DNA of 64,000 bases. It comes from Lepus europaeus (lineage: Eukaryota; Chordata; Mammalia; Lagomorpha; Leporidae). Made by a program: the position numbers and the translations under genes. Shown here piece by piece: positions 43,996 to 54,985 of this stretch. Location of the stretch: the NCBI RefSeq assembly GCF_033115175.1, contig NC_084827.1, positions 145,817,701 through 145,881,700 on the forward strand. The letters are read 5' to 3'. Under the pieces are notes generated by a model. That model did not search any database and was not told the origin of the DNA. It was given only the letters and a program-made list of their open reading frames with translations. Each line of letters begins with the position of its first letter. Positions within the stretch are counted from its first letter, which is position 1.

Positions 43996-45035
43996 ATTTC
44001 TCTAGTGTACCGCATCTGTTTTCCTGCTTTTTCTTTCCAACTCTGACTACCGAATGGTTAGTGTCCGAAGGACTGGCCTTGTTTCTTTGAAATATTCCCC
44101 AAACTGTGATTAGTTTTCCTTGTGATCCAAATACATTTATTCCAAGTCATGTGCTACTCGTTAGTGGAGAATTAGATCCTGCCTTTCCCTGACCTATGTT
44201 TAAAGTCTGCTAGTCAGAACACCAGGGGACAGGGTGTCACGGGAGGGTCACAGCCACCGCTGACAGACGGGTGGGGCCGAAGGTGGTTTGGGTTCGGCTC
44301 CTCTCCTGTGTTCATTCACAGCAGTCACAGGGGAGCCGGACAAGAGCCCCCCACTCCCACCCCCACCCCCACCCTGGGGCGAACTAACTCTAGAAGTGCA
44401 GTGGCCAAGTTCAGGTGACTCACCTGCCTGCGCTCTCCAACTGTTCCCCCCACCATGTTCTGTCTCCGAACACCCCCAGAAGGTGAGGGCATGAGGATGA
44501 CAGACTCCCTAAGGAGCCCGGGCTTTGGGCAACGCTGCCCTCCTGGCTTCCTCCAAGCATGGAACAAATTATCCCTGTTGCCACAGTTGGGGAAATGCCT
44601 TCAGCTCAGGGGTTGAGTTGGTGGTGCCAAGATGGTCAAAGGACAAAAGAATGTCCACAGACAGACTGGGCTCCTGCACTGCACAGCCTGGCTGCTAGAA
44701 CAGGGATGTTGAAGGCCTCCCCAGCGGGGCTGTGGGAAGGAAGGGCAGGGGAGGCAGTGGGGGTAGCTCCTTCCAGGGCACCTGTAGGGGACAGGGGGCA
44801 GGTTCTGAGCGAAAAGTCAGCCATGCTGCTCCCAACCCATTTAGGGCTGGCTGGCTCCCCTGCTGTGCCCCGCCACCCTGTAGGTTCTTGGTGTTAAGAG
44901 GCGTGGGACTACTGGGGCAAGGGGAATGGTTTGAGATCCAACAGCTTGGTGCACTCCTCTGCCAGAAACTGCAATTCATCCTTGACTCCACTGGCTCCCT
45001 GCACCCCTACCTTCAGTCAACCAGCTTGGAGTCTA
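43996..45035. other. Unrecognised intergenic DNA
   Basis: No gene recognised. Overlapping frames on both strands around 44.6-45.0 kb (for example 44559-44897) have no recognisable features. Confidence 0.4.
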
Positions 45036-45260
45036 GATTCTGCCCACAATTTGTTGCTTAGATCACTGTGATGACCCCTAACTGACCTCCATGCCTCCAT
45101 TTTGGTCCTTCTCCTGCTCATCCTATACCCCTGCCAGAACGAATCATGAACATGTGACTGCAACAGTATCTGCTCCTTGTTTAAAACCCTAAGCACGGCC
45201 CACAGGCTTCTGGGATCTCTCCCAAGTCCTCCAGCCTCATCTCCCACAGTTCACACAAGG
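45036..45260. repeat. L2-like ancient LINE fragment
   Basis: ATCCTTGACTCCACTGG-type text just upstream, then GACCTCCATGCCTCC, TTGTTTAAAACCCTAAGCAC and CCCAAGTCCTCCAGCC resemble the 3' portion of L2. No intact frame. Confidence 0.45.
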
Positions 45261-45650
45261 TGGCGGGCACTCCCAATGCTGGTCTGTTACAGTTTCCCTG
45301 CTCCTCATGGGTCACACAAGCTTTTTTTTGGTGAAAGGGAGAATTTGTAGCTATTATGACCGTGGAAAACTAATTAAGCCCCTCATTGGATGCACTCCAG
45401 CTCTCTTGCTCCCTACAGAAATGGGCAAGAATGTGGGTCTAGAAGGAAACCAGAGGGGAACTTAGGCCTCCAATACTCTTGCAACCTTGTAGGACACCTA
45501 AAGGATCCCAAGAAGAAGGAGCTCTATTGGACACACAAACACGAAAATCAAACAAGGTTGTGAAGTATTGTTAGTGCCTAGAGAGCAGTGATCGGCTCAT
45601 GTTTAGTTGAGTGCTCAGCCCAACATCCAGTACATGGTATATGCTCAGCA
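45261..45650. other. Unique DNA ending in a MIR/L2-like scrap
   Basis: Mostly unrecognised. AGTACATGGTATATGCTCAG near 45630 resembles an L2 or MIR tail. Confidence 0.35.
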
Positions 45651-45654
45651 TACT

Positions 45655-46045
45655 GGACTTTGTCACCCCCAAAACCCATGTCCTTCCTAGAACCTCAGAA
45701 TGTGACCTTATTTGGAAATAGGATCATTGCAGTTGTAGTTAGTTATGTTGTGGTCATCCTGGAGTAGAGTGGGCCCTTAATCCCAGGTAACTGTTATCCT
45801 CACAGGAAGAGGAGAAGACACCACATGGCAACAGACCGAGACTGGAGCTACGCATCCACAAGACAAGGAGCCCCAAGCAAGCACAGGAAACAAGGAAGAT
45901 GCAAGGCATGTTCTTCCCCCACAGCTTTCAGAGACAGTGGGTCCTACTGACACCCTGACCTCAGATTTCCAGCTCCCAGGACTGTCAGAGAGTAAATGTC
46001 CTTTGCTTTATGCCATCTCATTTCCTAGGGAAGTAATATACTTTT
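45655..46045 (+). mobile_element. MLT1-like MaLR LTR
   Basis: CCTCAGAATGTGACCTTATT, TGGAAATAGGATCATTGCAG, GAGTGGGCCCTTAATCCCAG and TCCTACTGACACCCTGACC are typical of MLT1-type LTRs as remembered. The opening TGT and closing end are eroded. No internal retroviral sequence is attached, so this is a solo or fragmentary LTR. Confidence 0.65.
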
Positions 46046-46362
46046 ATATTTTTGTTGGGTGAATGCATAAGAGAATAAATGAATGGTCACCTGTGCAAAC
46101 TAATTTGGGGCCAAAGTGTTAGCCCTCTTACAAATATGATTTAAGGGTGATTAGCTAAGGTCACTTTCTCCTGCGCCATAATCCCATAGCTGTAGCAGAG
46201 CTGAACAGAAGCTGAAACTCTAAATACCAGTGGAGAAGGTAGATCTGTTATCAGCAGAGCTTGGAAACAAAACAAAGAACACAGGGGTTTCTTTTCAAGG
46301 AATCCTAGATTCTTTGGAAAATCTGATAGAAACTATGGGCTCAGACCCCAGAAAAATGCAAG
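46046..46362. other. Unrecognised intergenic DNA
   Basis: No gene or repeat recognised. Confidence 0.35.
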
Positions 46363-46364
46363 TA

Positions 46365-46709
46365 CAGTCACTCCTCACCCCACCCCCCATCTCTGGGGGA
46401 ATCAGTTCCAGGACCCCTTCCTAATACTCTCTAAGATCCGAAGATGCTCAAATCTTTTCAAATAGTGTAGCATTGGCATGTAACCTCCTACATCATTTTG
46501 TATATTTTCAGTCATCTCTGGATGACTTGTAATACCTGATGCACTAGAGCTGCTATGTAAGTAGTTGTTCTACTATATGGTTTAGGGAGTGCTGGCCAAA
46601 AAAAGTCCAAATGTGTTCAACTATAGATGCAAGGTTTTTTCCAAATATTTTCAATCCACGATTTGTTGAACTCATAGAGGTGGAGCCCACAGACACAGAG
46701 GGCTGACTG
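46365..46709. mobile_element. Tigger-like (pogo) non-autonomous DNA element, complete
   Basis: Begins CAGTCACTCCTCACCCC and ends GAGGGCTGACTG, an inverted pair, with TA on both sides as expected for Tc1/mariner-superfamily insertion. Interior blocks GAATCAGTTCCAGGACCCC, CGAAGATGCTCAAATC and TTTTCAATCCACGATTTG fit the Tigger/MER family. 345 bp, no transposase. Confidence 0.75.
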
Positions 46710-46808
46710 TAGAGTGTAGTGCAGTGAACACACTATAGTTAATAGTTTCCTCCTACCCACTCCCTCCTCACAAAACCCTCTGAACCAAGATTAAGGATTC
46801 CTGAATTT

Positions 46809-47128
46809 GGGGCCAATGTTTTGGTGCAGCAGGTTAAGCTGCTGCCTGTGATGCCAGCATCCCAGAGGTCCTGATAGCTCTACTTCCAATCCAACTCCCT
46901 GCTCTTGCACCTGGGAAAGCAGCTGAAGATGGCCCAAGTGGTCGGGCCCGGCCTCCAGCATGGGAAACCTGGATGGAATTTCAGGCTCCTGGCTTCGGCT
47001 TGGATCACCCCCGCCTTTGAGGCCATTTGGGAAGTGAATGAGAGAATGGAAAATTGTGCATGTGTGTGTGTATTTCCTTCTCTATATGTAACTCTGCTTT
47101 TTAAATAAATCCATCTTAAACAAGAAAA
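46809..47128 (+). mobile_element. CSINE with target-site duplication
   Basis: Head GGGGCCAATGTTTTGGTGC, GAAGATGGCCCAAGTGGTC, tail AAATAAATCCATCTTAAAC. ATTCCTGAATT precedes it and ATTGCTGAATT follows. Confidence 0.85.
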
Positions 47129-47269
47129 AAAGGGAATTGCTGAATTAGAAGATAACAGAATATTGAAGATGTTTATCTTTTCTGTGAACATCCTGAAAAC
47201 AGAGAAAGGCAATGAAGTTGTTTCTCCTTTTGAAATGTGGCCAGATCACATCATGAGACCTCATCCTTT

Positions 47270-47515
47270 GGGGTGGGTCCAGTGGCTCACCCGAGAATGA
47301 TGCTGGACTACAGGTGGAGACCCTGGCCTAGACACGCAGGGGCATGAATTCCAAATCCTGCTTCCTCATTTAATCCTTTTGTTCTCTCTCTGTGTCCTAT
47401 TCACTCCCAGCCCATCCAATGTGGATGCTTTTAGGGTCAGAGGGTAGGTTAATGAGATAATGCCAGTAAAGCACTTTGCCCGTAGGAAAGGGTTCCTATG
47501 TAAACATGAGATATG
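47270..47515. repeat. Degenerate SINE and MIR-like sequence
   Basis: GGGGTGGGTCCAGTGGCTCA resembles a degenerate SINE head. TTAATGAGATAATGCCAGTA and AAAGCACTTTGCCCG at 47450-47482 fit the MIR 3' part. Both calls are weak. Confidence 0.4.
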
Positions 47516-48990
47516 ATTGGACACTATCAGACTTCAGCTGGGCCACCGGCAACCCAGCTAGTGTGATCTTCTTCCTTATCTACTGTGTGGCCAAATTGGG
47601 TTCTTTCTCCAAGGCAGAGAGTGTGGGAGGTCTTCTGTTGGCTGGTGCAGGGACTCCGATAAGTGGCCCCTATCACCTCCCCTTGAGCAGAGCAAACAGA
47701 TCATTTGACTGCGTTTGATGAAAGGCCCGGCCTGTGCTAACAGTGGGTCCCCATGCTCTTTGTGCATATGTGTGGAGCCAGCAACCTTCTGGGAAGGCTC
47801 TCTTTACTGGGCGTGTTCGCTTCAATGTGAACTCAATATTGCAATGTATCTACAGGAAAAGAAATGTCAAGTTTGGTGATTGTGATTTTTTTATTACCTC
47901 TTGAGAATGACTTCCCCACTTTTTCTGCTGTTTTTGGCCAACTTGAAAAAAAAGAAGGAAAAATATAATACCACTGATCTCCGACACATTGTTTTCAGAA
48001 CTTATTAAAAGTAACAAAAAGATTACTTTCTATAATTAATAAATTGTCAACATGCCATTAAACAGGAATGCTTCAAACTAAGAAAACCTCCTCCAACAAA
48101 GGCAACAAACAGAAAGCAACAACAAATTGCTTGAAGTCTATAGGAATTTGTGTTTTTTTTTTTTTTAAATCTCAAGGTTTTTTTTTCCCATCATCACCGA
48201 CAAGGATGGAGTGAACTGAAAGGAGGTCAGACGATTCTCATCGGTGAGAAGATGACAGAGGCTCTTAACTCTCACTCAAGGATGGCACTGCAGAAGGAAG
48301 GAAGACACCCACCATCACCCGCCTCCCGCGCGCTCAGGGTGGCTGACGCAGACGGCAGCCAGCAGCCGGCACTCTGCAGGGCTCAGGCCTCATCTCATGT
48401 TTCACCACATTTTAGCAGTCTTGCTTTCCAGCCAGAAGGATGACCTTTCAGAGATGGATGAATCCTAACCACGCAGAGAACGAAAACTGACTTCCTCCCT
48501 GCCTCCCTCCCTCCCTGCCTTCCGAAACGTACACAGTGCCAGGCGCTATGCAAAGTCAAGGTGAGTAACATTCTATTACCTGCAGAATCTGTATCAAGAC
48601 CATTCGGTGGCAGCTCTCCGTGCTTTCCGAAGGACAGAGATGCACCCTGGGAAAAGAAAACCGCTTTTTGAAGTTTGGGAGAGACTGGGAAGGGGAGGAG
48701 GAGGAGGAGGAGACTTGGTGTGTGATTGTACCCAAGAGGTCCTGTTTCAGACACACTTGAAAGGAGTAGGTATGATCGGCTGATAGTCTTGCCATTTTAC
48801 TTTTCCTCTTTCTTCCTCCAGTGGACCAGACATTTAACAGCTACTCAGACCCCCACCACACTCTAAGCCATGCTGTGTGCTCACCGTATTTATATCACAG
48901 GCTAAATCATGAACCTGAGATGTTCCAAATCTTTTCCTCTTCAAATACCGTGTCCTAGGAACATTCATGCCTCATCAAAATGCAGGAAGG
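47516..48990. other. SINE-free unique DNA
   Basis: The segment about 47.98-48.15 kb (CTTATTAAAAGTAACAAAAA, CATGCCATTAAACAGGAATG) is AT-rich and non-repetitive and may be constrained. Short CCCT and GGA repeats lie near 48499-48518 and 48692-48710. No gene recognised. Confidence 0.38.
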
Positions 48991-49245
48991 ATGAAGGAAA
49001 AACCACCCCAGTAGGTTTCAGAAATGATATACATTGATGGTTTTTAAACATGTATTTAACATTTACTAAAAATAGCTCTGATTGCAGGAGAAAATTAATT
49101 AAAGTAGACGAAAAGCTTCTAATCAGATTTATTTTATCTGATCGTGTAATGAGATCTGGCTTTGAGGCCATCCTAACAAGTGTATTTGAAAAGGAAGAGA
49201 GATCATTGTTTATTGGAATGGCAATAATTTAGGCTTCTTTAATTG
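48991..49245. other. Candidate conserved non-coding enhancer
   Basis: Repeat-free AT-rich block dense in homeodomain (AAATTAATTAAAG), SOX/forkhead (CATTGTTTATTGG), GGAATGGC (TEAD-like) and paired ATCAGATTTATTTTATCTGAT words. It lies about 14 kb past the FZD7 polyadenylation site. Open frames exist on both strands across it (49050-49232 and 48965-49171) without protein character. Enhancer function is inference. Confidence 0.38.
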
Positions 49246-49955
49246 ACTCCTGGTGTGAATACGTTGATGCCTGCTGTTCTCTAAGAGCCAGTGTGGAAAG
49301 TTTCCAGGAAAAGTTCACATTCCAGGGGCAGCTTTGGAATCTACTTTCCATTCCAACCCAAGCCAGCCATCAGGGTTTGAGCCCCCACCAGTGAAACCCC
49401 AGTTTTCACAGGCAGCAGCCACCATAGCTGTGCAGGGCGCTAGGTAAGGAACCCTTGTTGAGCTGGCCCGTCAAGATAATGGAAGGTATTTCCAGAATCC
49501 TACCTTCCCTGCGTTAAAAGCTCTGTGGGCACCATAGACTGTGACCCCAGCAGTAATGGTTTGGAAGCAGCATTAACATTCTGAAATTAAGTGGGCCAGG
49601 GTGAGGCTGCAGGGAAGGGGGAGGAGCACTAAAAATGTCTCCCTCAGTGCTCCCAAATGCCCAAAAGCAGTATTGCAGTTGCCTGCTAGAAATGAGCACA
49701 TACCATAGGAATTTAATAAGGTGTAAAATAAAAATAATCCATGACCCTGCTTGAAAGCAGAGGTACATTTTGAAGTTTTTCACTACTCTAAGCTCTAATA
49801 AATTGACATTTGCTTTTTGGGGGAAACTTTAGGTGAGAAGGAAGGTAGACGCTGGGAGTTCTGAAAGAGAAAGTGGAAATTTTAAAGCCTTGTTTGGTAC
49901 TGAAGTCCTAACAGATGCTGTTCTTCTCCTCTCTCTACCCCCACCTCTTTTGCTG
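49246..49955. other. Unrecognised intergenic DNA
   Basis: No gene or repeat recognised. Confidence 0.35.
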
Positions 49956-49958
49956 TCT

Positions 49959-49986
49959 CCTCTCTCTCTCTCTCTCTCTCTCTCTG
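49959..49986. repeat. CT dinucleotide microsatellite
   Basis: About 28 bp of CT, followed by GATA-rich ATAGATAGATATAGATG next to the mariner terminus. Confidence 0.9.
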
Positions 49987-50308
49987 AGATACATAGATAG
50001 ATATAGATGAGGACACTTCAAAAAGTTCATGTGAAAATGGAATTAAATATAAATTTTATTTTTCAGCACACGCTCATCACGTTTAAGATGTTTTTGTGAG
50101 CTACAACACCAGCCATGTGGTTCATCCCTAAAGCGTGGAGGCTCCTGGGGATTTAGCCATGTCAGTAACTATCTTTCTTACATTTTTACCTGAAGGAAAA
50201 TGGGTGTCTTTTAAGGATTTTTTTTTTAAAGATTAGGAAGCAAAACAAAGCAGAAGGAGCCAAATCAGGACTATAATGTGGATGCCTAATTCTTTCCCAC
50301 AGAAACTC

Positions 50309-51262
50309 TCATGAAATTACCCGTGTTTGATGAGAGGAATGAGCAGCAGCCTTGTCATGGAGCAAAAGAACCCTCCAGGGAAGCTTTCGCAGGGTTTTTT
50401 CTGCTAAAGCCTTGTCTAACCTTCTCCAAACACTCTCATAATAAGCAGATGTTATCATTCTTTGGCCTTGCAGAAAGTCAGCAAGCAAAATGCCTTGAGC
50501 ACACACACAAAAAAATTGTTTCCATGACCTTTACTCGTGATCTTTCCACTGTTCCTTTATCTGGACCATTCTACCTCTTGGTAGCCATTGCTTTGATTGT
50601 GCATTGTCTTCAGGATTGTACTGTTAAAGTCATGCTTCAACTTCTGTTATAATGCTTTGGAAAAATTCCCTCAGGATCTTGATCCATTTGTTGAAACTTT
50701 CCACTGAAAACTCTACTCAGGTCTGCAAGTGAGCTGGGTGCAACAGATCTTCCCCCGTCTGACTCTGTCTACTGCCACCCCAGAGCACCTGATTGCATGC
50801 TCCCCACACCATCCCCAAGGATCAGCCAAATTAGGTGGGGACACCTGTGGTAGCTAATTATCCATTGAATAGAAAGCCCACTGAATAGAAAGCTTGCTCC
50901 ATTTTAATTTTTCAGTCAGAATTTTGCAAGCTGAGCCAAATGAGGTGTCTATGGGATTGGCTATTATTTCTGCTGTGAATCATGGGGTCTCTTCAATTAA
51001 GGTATGAATAATATTATTTTTTTCCATGCAAATTGATGTGGATGGGCAGCCCCTGAGGGCTTAATTTTCCAACATCATCTCATCTTTTCTTATAATGAGT
51101 TAGCCATTTTCAACTGCTGCTGGGGGGGGGGGGGGCGTTGTCCCCATAAACTTTTTGTAAAGCATTGGTGATTTCCCTAGTCTTCCACCCAACCTCTTCT
51201 GTCAATCTGATGCTTGCTTTTACTTCTATTTTAGCATAATTCATGTTGCTTTGATAGGGGCT
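50309..51262 (-). pseudogene. Mariner transposase remnant
   Basis: On the - strand the N-terminal region is recognisable near 51.17-51.25 kb, and an open 65-codon piece at 50309-50506 holds the ADFLQGQRMITSAYYES and LLHDKAAAHSS regions. The latter is the catalytic-core neighbourhood (HDNAPAH-type in mariners), here with N replaced by K. Intervening frames are broken by stops, indels, a G tract (51122-51136) and an inserted 110-bp segment, so no active enzyme is expected. Confidence 0.72.
50755..50864 (+). repeat. 110-bp duplicate segment, copy A (inside mariner)
   Basis: Matches 51964-52073 in the same orientation with about 8 mismatches over 110 bp. It interrupts transposase homology, so it arrived after the mariner. 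It is followed by a small tandem repeat of TGAATAGAAAGC. Confidence 0.85.
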
Positions 51263-51311
51263 CTTTTCAAAATGGTGTGTTATTCTTCCTATTTTAAAAA
51301 TATAAGCTCTT

Positions 51312-51349
51312 TTTTTTTTTCAGATTTATTTTACTTGAAAAGCAAAGTT

Positions 51350-51386
<37 letters not shown>

Positions 51387-51640
51387 AATCTTCTATTCAA
51401 TGGTTCACTCCAAATGGCTGCAATAGCAGGGGCTGGGCCAGGCTGAAGCCAGGAACATGGAGCTCTGTATCCAGGTCTCCTGCATGGTGGCAGGGGTACA
51501 ATCATCATCCATTGCTTTCCTGGGTGTATCAACAGGGAGATGGATGGGAAGTGGAGCAGCCAGAACAACCAGTGCCCAAATGTGATGTCAATATTGCAGC
51601 TGGTAGACTAACCTGTTGTGCCACAGTGGCAGCCTTGATA
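51312..51640 (-). mobile_element. CSINE, antisense, inserted in mariner
   Basis: CAGATTTATTTTACTTGAAA tail, a CACACA/GAGAGA tract, TCAATGGTTCACTCCAAATG and GTGCCACAGTGGCAGCC. It splits the mariner's right side. Confidence 0.88.
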
Positions 51641-51829
51641 TCTTATTCTTAGTACCTCATACTAAATATTGTTCAGACATGTTCTAACAAGTCAATATGA
51701 GTTTATTTTGGTGCAAAAAAATGTTAAATCCATGCATGTTTTTATAATACACACTTTTTCCATAAATATTTTTCAGATTCCATGTATAATCATAACTGTT
51801 TGTTTGGTTTTTCTGTGGCACATGTTATA

Positions 51830-51990
51830 CCTTGACTAACCCTTGCAACAACCTTGCAAGGTTAATGGCATTATTCCAATATGCAAAATGAGGTGTAAAG
51901 AGGTTATATAACAACTGGTCTAGGATCCTATGGCAAAGTTTAGCCAGTATTTGAACCCAAATACCGTCTGACTCTGTCTACTGCCAACCC
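51830..51990 (+). repeat. MIR-type ancient SINE
   Basis: ACTAACCCTTGCAACAACC, AATATGCAAAATGAGGTG and CAGTATTTGAACCCAAATAC lead into CCGTCTGACTCTG, the normal MIR 3' region. The last part overlaps copy B of the 110-bp duplication. Confidence 0.75.
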
Positions 51991-52073
51991 AGAGCACCAG
52001 GCTGCATGTTCCCCACACCATCCCCCAGGAGCAGCCAAATTAGGTGGGGACACCTGTGGTAGCCAATTATCCA
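51964..52073 (+). repeat. 110-bp duplicate segment, copy B (probable source)
   Basis: Pairs with 50755-50864. It begins within MIR sequence that continues naturally across the boundary, whereas copy A interrupts a mariner, so this copy is probably the donor. Confidence 0.8.
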
Positions 52074-52089
52074 ATACAAAAAATTACTT

Positions 52090-52118
52090 CCTCTCTCTCT
52101 CTCTCTCTCTCTCTCTCA
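52090..52118. repeat. CT dinucleotide microsatellite
   Basis: About 29 bp of CT repeat. Confidence 0.9.
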
Positions 52119-52257
52119 GACTTTCTCTTGTCCTTTGCCTCTCTTAGCCACCACCAAACAATCCTCAGAACAGGCACCCCTAGGTGTCCCACTTCCAGCA
52201 GGAAAAGATGAAACATGACCAAAGTTCAGCACTGCCTTAAAAAACAAAACAAAAAAC

Positions 52258-52425
52258 AGTTTTTTGAGAGAGAGAGAGAGAGAGCGAGAAATCTTCTACC
52301 CACTGGTTCACTCCCCAAATGCCCACAAGAGCTAAGATTGAGCCAAGCCAAAGCTAGGAGCTAGGAACTCAAACCAAGACAACCAGGTGGGTGGCAGAGG
52401 CCCAAGGACTCATCTGAGGACCCGG
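52258..52425 (-). mobile_element. CSINE (old), antisense, partial
   Basis: GAGAGAG tract, CTACCCACTGGTTCACTCCC and GGTGGGTGGCAGAGGCCCAA; the head half is missing. Confidence 0.75.
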
Positions 52426-52439
52426 TCTGGGAATGCTCT

Positions 52440-52690
52440 CCCACCGTCTCCCTGCCCCCACCCTGCAGCATTCTTGCCTCTTATGAGCTGCAGTATCTTC
52501 TCCACTATTGAATGGATTCTTCCCCATCGCCATTGTTTTCCATCTAAGGTTCTTATAAATTCCTCATGGAACCTACTACCACTTGTAATTCTATGTATTT
52601 TGTTTGTTTATTGTCTGTTATTGCATCCAGGTTCCTAGCACAGAACCCAGAACATTCTACATGTTCAAAAATGATTTGTTAAATGAACAA
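52440..52690 (+). repeat. L2-like fragment
   Basis: CAGGTTCCTAGCACAGAACC and AAAAATGATTTGTTAAATGA give the characteristic L2 3' end. The preceding 180 bp are less certain. Confidence 0.5.
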
Positions 52691-52934
52691 GCAGGTTGCC
52701 TCCATAAACCGTTTTATTTCTCTTGACGGAATGGCTATAACAACCCAAACCAAGTGTATCCAATGTATTCTTTCAAGAAGAACTGGAAGATGTCACTCTA
52801 CAGAAATGCCAGTATGTAATTAGAGAAAAGAAAAAACCTCATGACTGGTACAAGAAAGCAGAACTTACTCCCAGAAATACCCTTGCTTCTGACCAAGCAT
52901 TATCCATGTAACGTTTTAATTATCAGTTTGTGTT

Positions 52935-53050
52935 TACTGGCCAGTGGACTCTGAGTTCTTGAGAGTCAGGATGGGGATTTTCTTATATTTTATGCCCCAA
53001 CACAGCACAGTGCCTGGCGCATATCAGCTATTTCATAAATGTTTGTTGGG
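52935..53050 (+). repeat. L2 3' end
   Basis: GGACTCTGAGTTCTTGAGAG, CACAGCACAGTGCCTGGCGC and TTTCATAAATGTTTGTTGGG are typical of the L2 3' end. Confidence 0.7.
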
Positions 53051-54670
53051 AAGAAGGGGAAGAGGAATGGAGGAAAGGGGAGAGGGAGAAAGGGCAGGAG
53101 GGAGGGAGAACTATCCAATAGTGGGTGGCAACTTCCAAACAATAGTGGTAACTGGGAAAGGGCAGGAACTAATAAAGCAAGCAGAACTGTAGCCCTGGGA
53201 TACCTTGGGGATATTCCTTAGCATCTCCACAAGCACTGAGGTCCAGGAAGCAGATACCAAGACAGGAGGGGGGCGCACAAGATTTACTGGGGAAAACACC
53301 TATGGGGAAAATGGGAAGGAGCCAGGGAAACTGCCAGCCTGGACACAGGTCTACTCAGGCAGAGGAAGGAAGGAAGGAAGGAAGGCCAGCAGGAAGTGCT
53401 TGAGATTCCAATGCGGTCCTAACGAGGTTCCACAGGGCCACCAGGCGTCCTTGAGCCCAAGTCGCCCATCACAGGAGTCCCACACCTGAGCTTCTCCCAC
53501 GACCCAGCCTGCCCACTGCAGGTATCTCAGCCTGGCCTCCGGGCAAATGTCTAGATCAATGTCAGGGCCTTCAGCCGATATTCCGCTCCTGGCATTGGGA
53601 GACCTGAGAGGTGCTTTTTCACGGCCGCACACCCACTCACTGCCTCTTTCTTCAGCATCCACTTGAAGACCACCTGCTCCTCTGCTCTGATTTGTACACG
53701 CCCAAGGGGTCTACCCGCCCCTGAGTTCTCAGGGCATTTCCTCCAGCCCTTTAGTGCACAACTTCACACTTTCTATCTCGTATTACTTTCGTGTATTCCT
53801 TTCGCTCCAATACAATAAAACCCCTGAAGATTCTGGAAGGGTACCAAGGTGGGGATGGAGGCTGCTCACTTCATGTGCTTCTTTTGAGCCCTGGAATTGC
53901 AGCCTGAATACTCAGGGTTAGCCTCATGTAGCTACCTGCTTTATTCCCTTTATCCTAGGACCCTTATTTTCTTGCATTTTAGCATTTCTAAAACTGGGAT
54001 GCAGCTTATAACTTATGTCAAGAGAAATTTGCCACCTGCTGGCAAGAGAGTAAGTGGAGACCGAGTTGTTGTTGAGTGCCCATGGGAGGACTTAGCGCGG
54101 CGTATTTACAATAAGTGAAGCAAATATTTATTGCTGAAGGCATGACTGCACTTTCATGTCCTCCAGCGAAACAGCAGCAAAGCACATCAGGGGACACAGC
54201 AAGAGGACTGCGAGACTATAAAATGGGCACTGTAATTATGTGCAACAAAAATTGACAGATATCTCAGGAGAAATAGCAGAACTTTTAGAATTTAGTGTGA
54301 TCAACTCACTCATTGCAAAGTCACCTTCAGGTACCAGGTACTGTTCAGAAGCTGCTGGGTGACTTTCAAAAACAGTTGTTTGCCTTCCAGACATGGATAA
54401 TCTAATTAAGGGAAGGACGAAACTAGGAGTTTAAGCAAAGGAGAAATACAAATAAAACCCTGGGATCTTATAATTTGACTAACAATTAGACTGCCTTGCC
54501 CAGGAGGTCATGATCACTAGCCCTGGGGATGAAAAGCAGAGATTCCCCATGATGCTTTGCACAACTGCCAGTGGTCACAAATGATTCAGAAGACTCCCAT
54601 AGACTGGATTTGAAAAAGGCTTATTCTCAAACACTGAATGAGAAGCTAATACAGAAGGAGTGGGTAAATA
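53051..54670. other. Unrecognised intergenic DNA
   Basis: Purine-rich near 53.05-53.11 kb and (AAGG)n near 53366-53384. The block 53.2-53.83 kb, ending in CAATAAAACCCCTGAAG, could be an unclassified LTR, but no family was recognised. No gene seen. Confidence 0.35.
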
Positions 54671-54675
54671 TTTTC

Positions 54676-54985
54676 AGGGGTGGGCATTTGGCACAGCGGT
54701 TAAGGCGCTGCTTGCAACCCCCACCTCCCACATCAGAGTGCCTGGATTCAAGTCCCGGCTCTGTGCCTGATTCCAGCTTCCTGCTAATGTGTATGCTAGG
54801 AGGCAGCAGGCAATGGCTCAGGTGGTTGTGTCCCTGCCACCCGTGTGGGAGACTTGCGTTAGGTTTCTGGCTCCGGACTGTGGTCAAGTCCAGTCTCAGC
54901 TGTTATGGGCATTTGAGGAATAAACCAGTGAGTGGACAATTTCTGTCTCTCTGCCTTTCAAGTAAGTAAAAATAAATTTTTAACT
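54676..54985 (+). mobile_element. CSINE (older subfamily)
   Basis: GGGGTGGGCATTTGGCACAG head, CACATCAGAGTGCCTGG, GGAGGCAGCAGGCAATGG, tail AAGTAAGTAAAAATAAA. Confidence 0.85.

Larger units (their letters stand above)
50009..51786 (-). mobile_element. Decayed full-length mariner-family transposon
   Basis: Left terminus GAGGACACTTCAAAAAGTTC and right terminus region TTTTTCCATAAATATTTTTC form a diverged inverted repeat. The right side carries TTTATTTTGGTGCAAAAAAA. Removing the SINE (51312-51640) and the 110-bp duplicate (50755-50864) leaves about 1.34 kb, the usual mariner size. Transposase remnants run on the - strand from about 51.25 kb to 50.3 kb. The element is fossil: multiple frame breaks. 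Confidence 0.75.
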
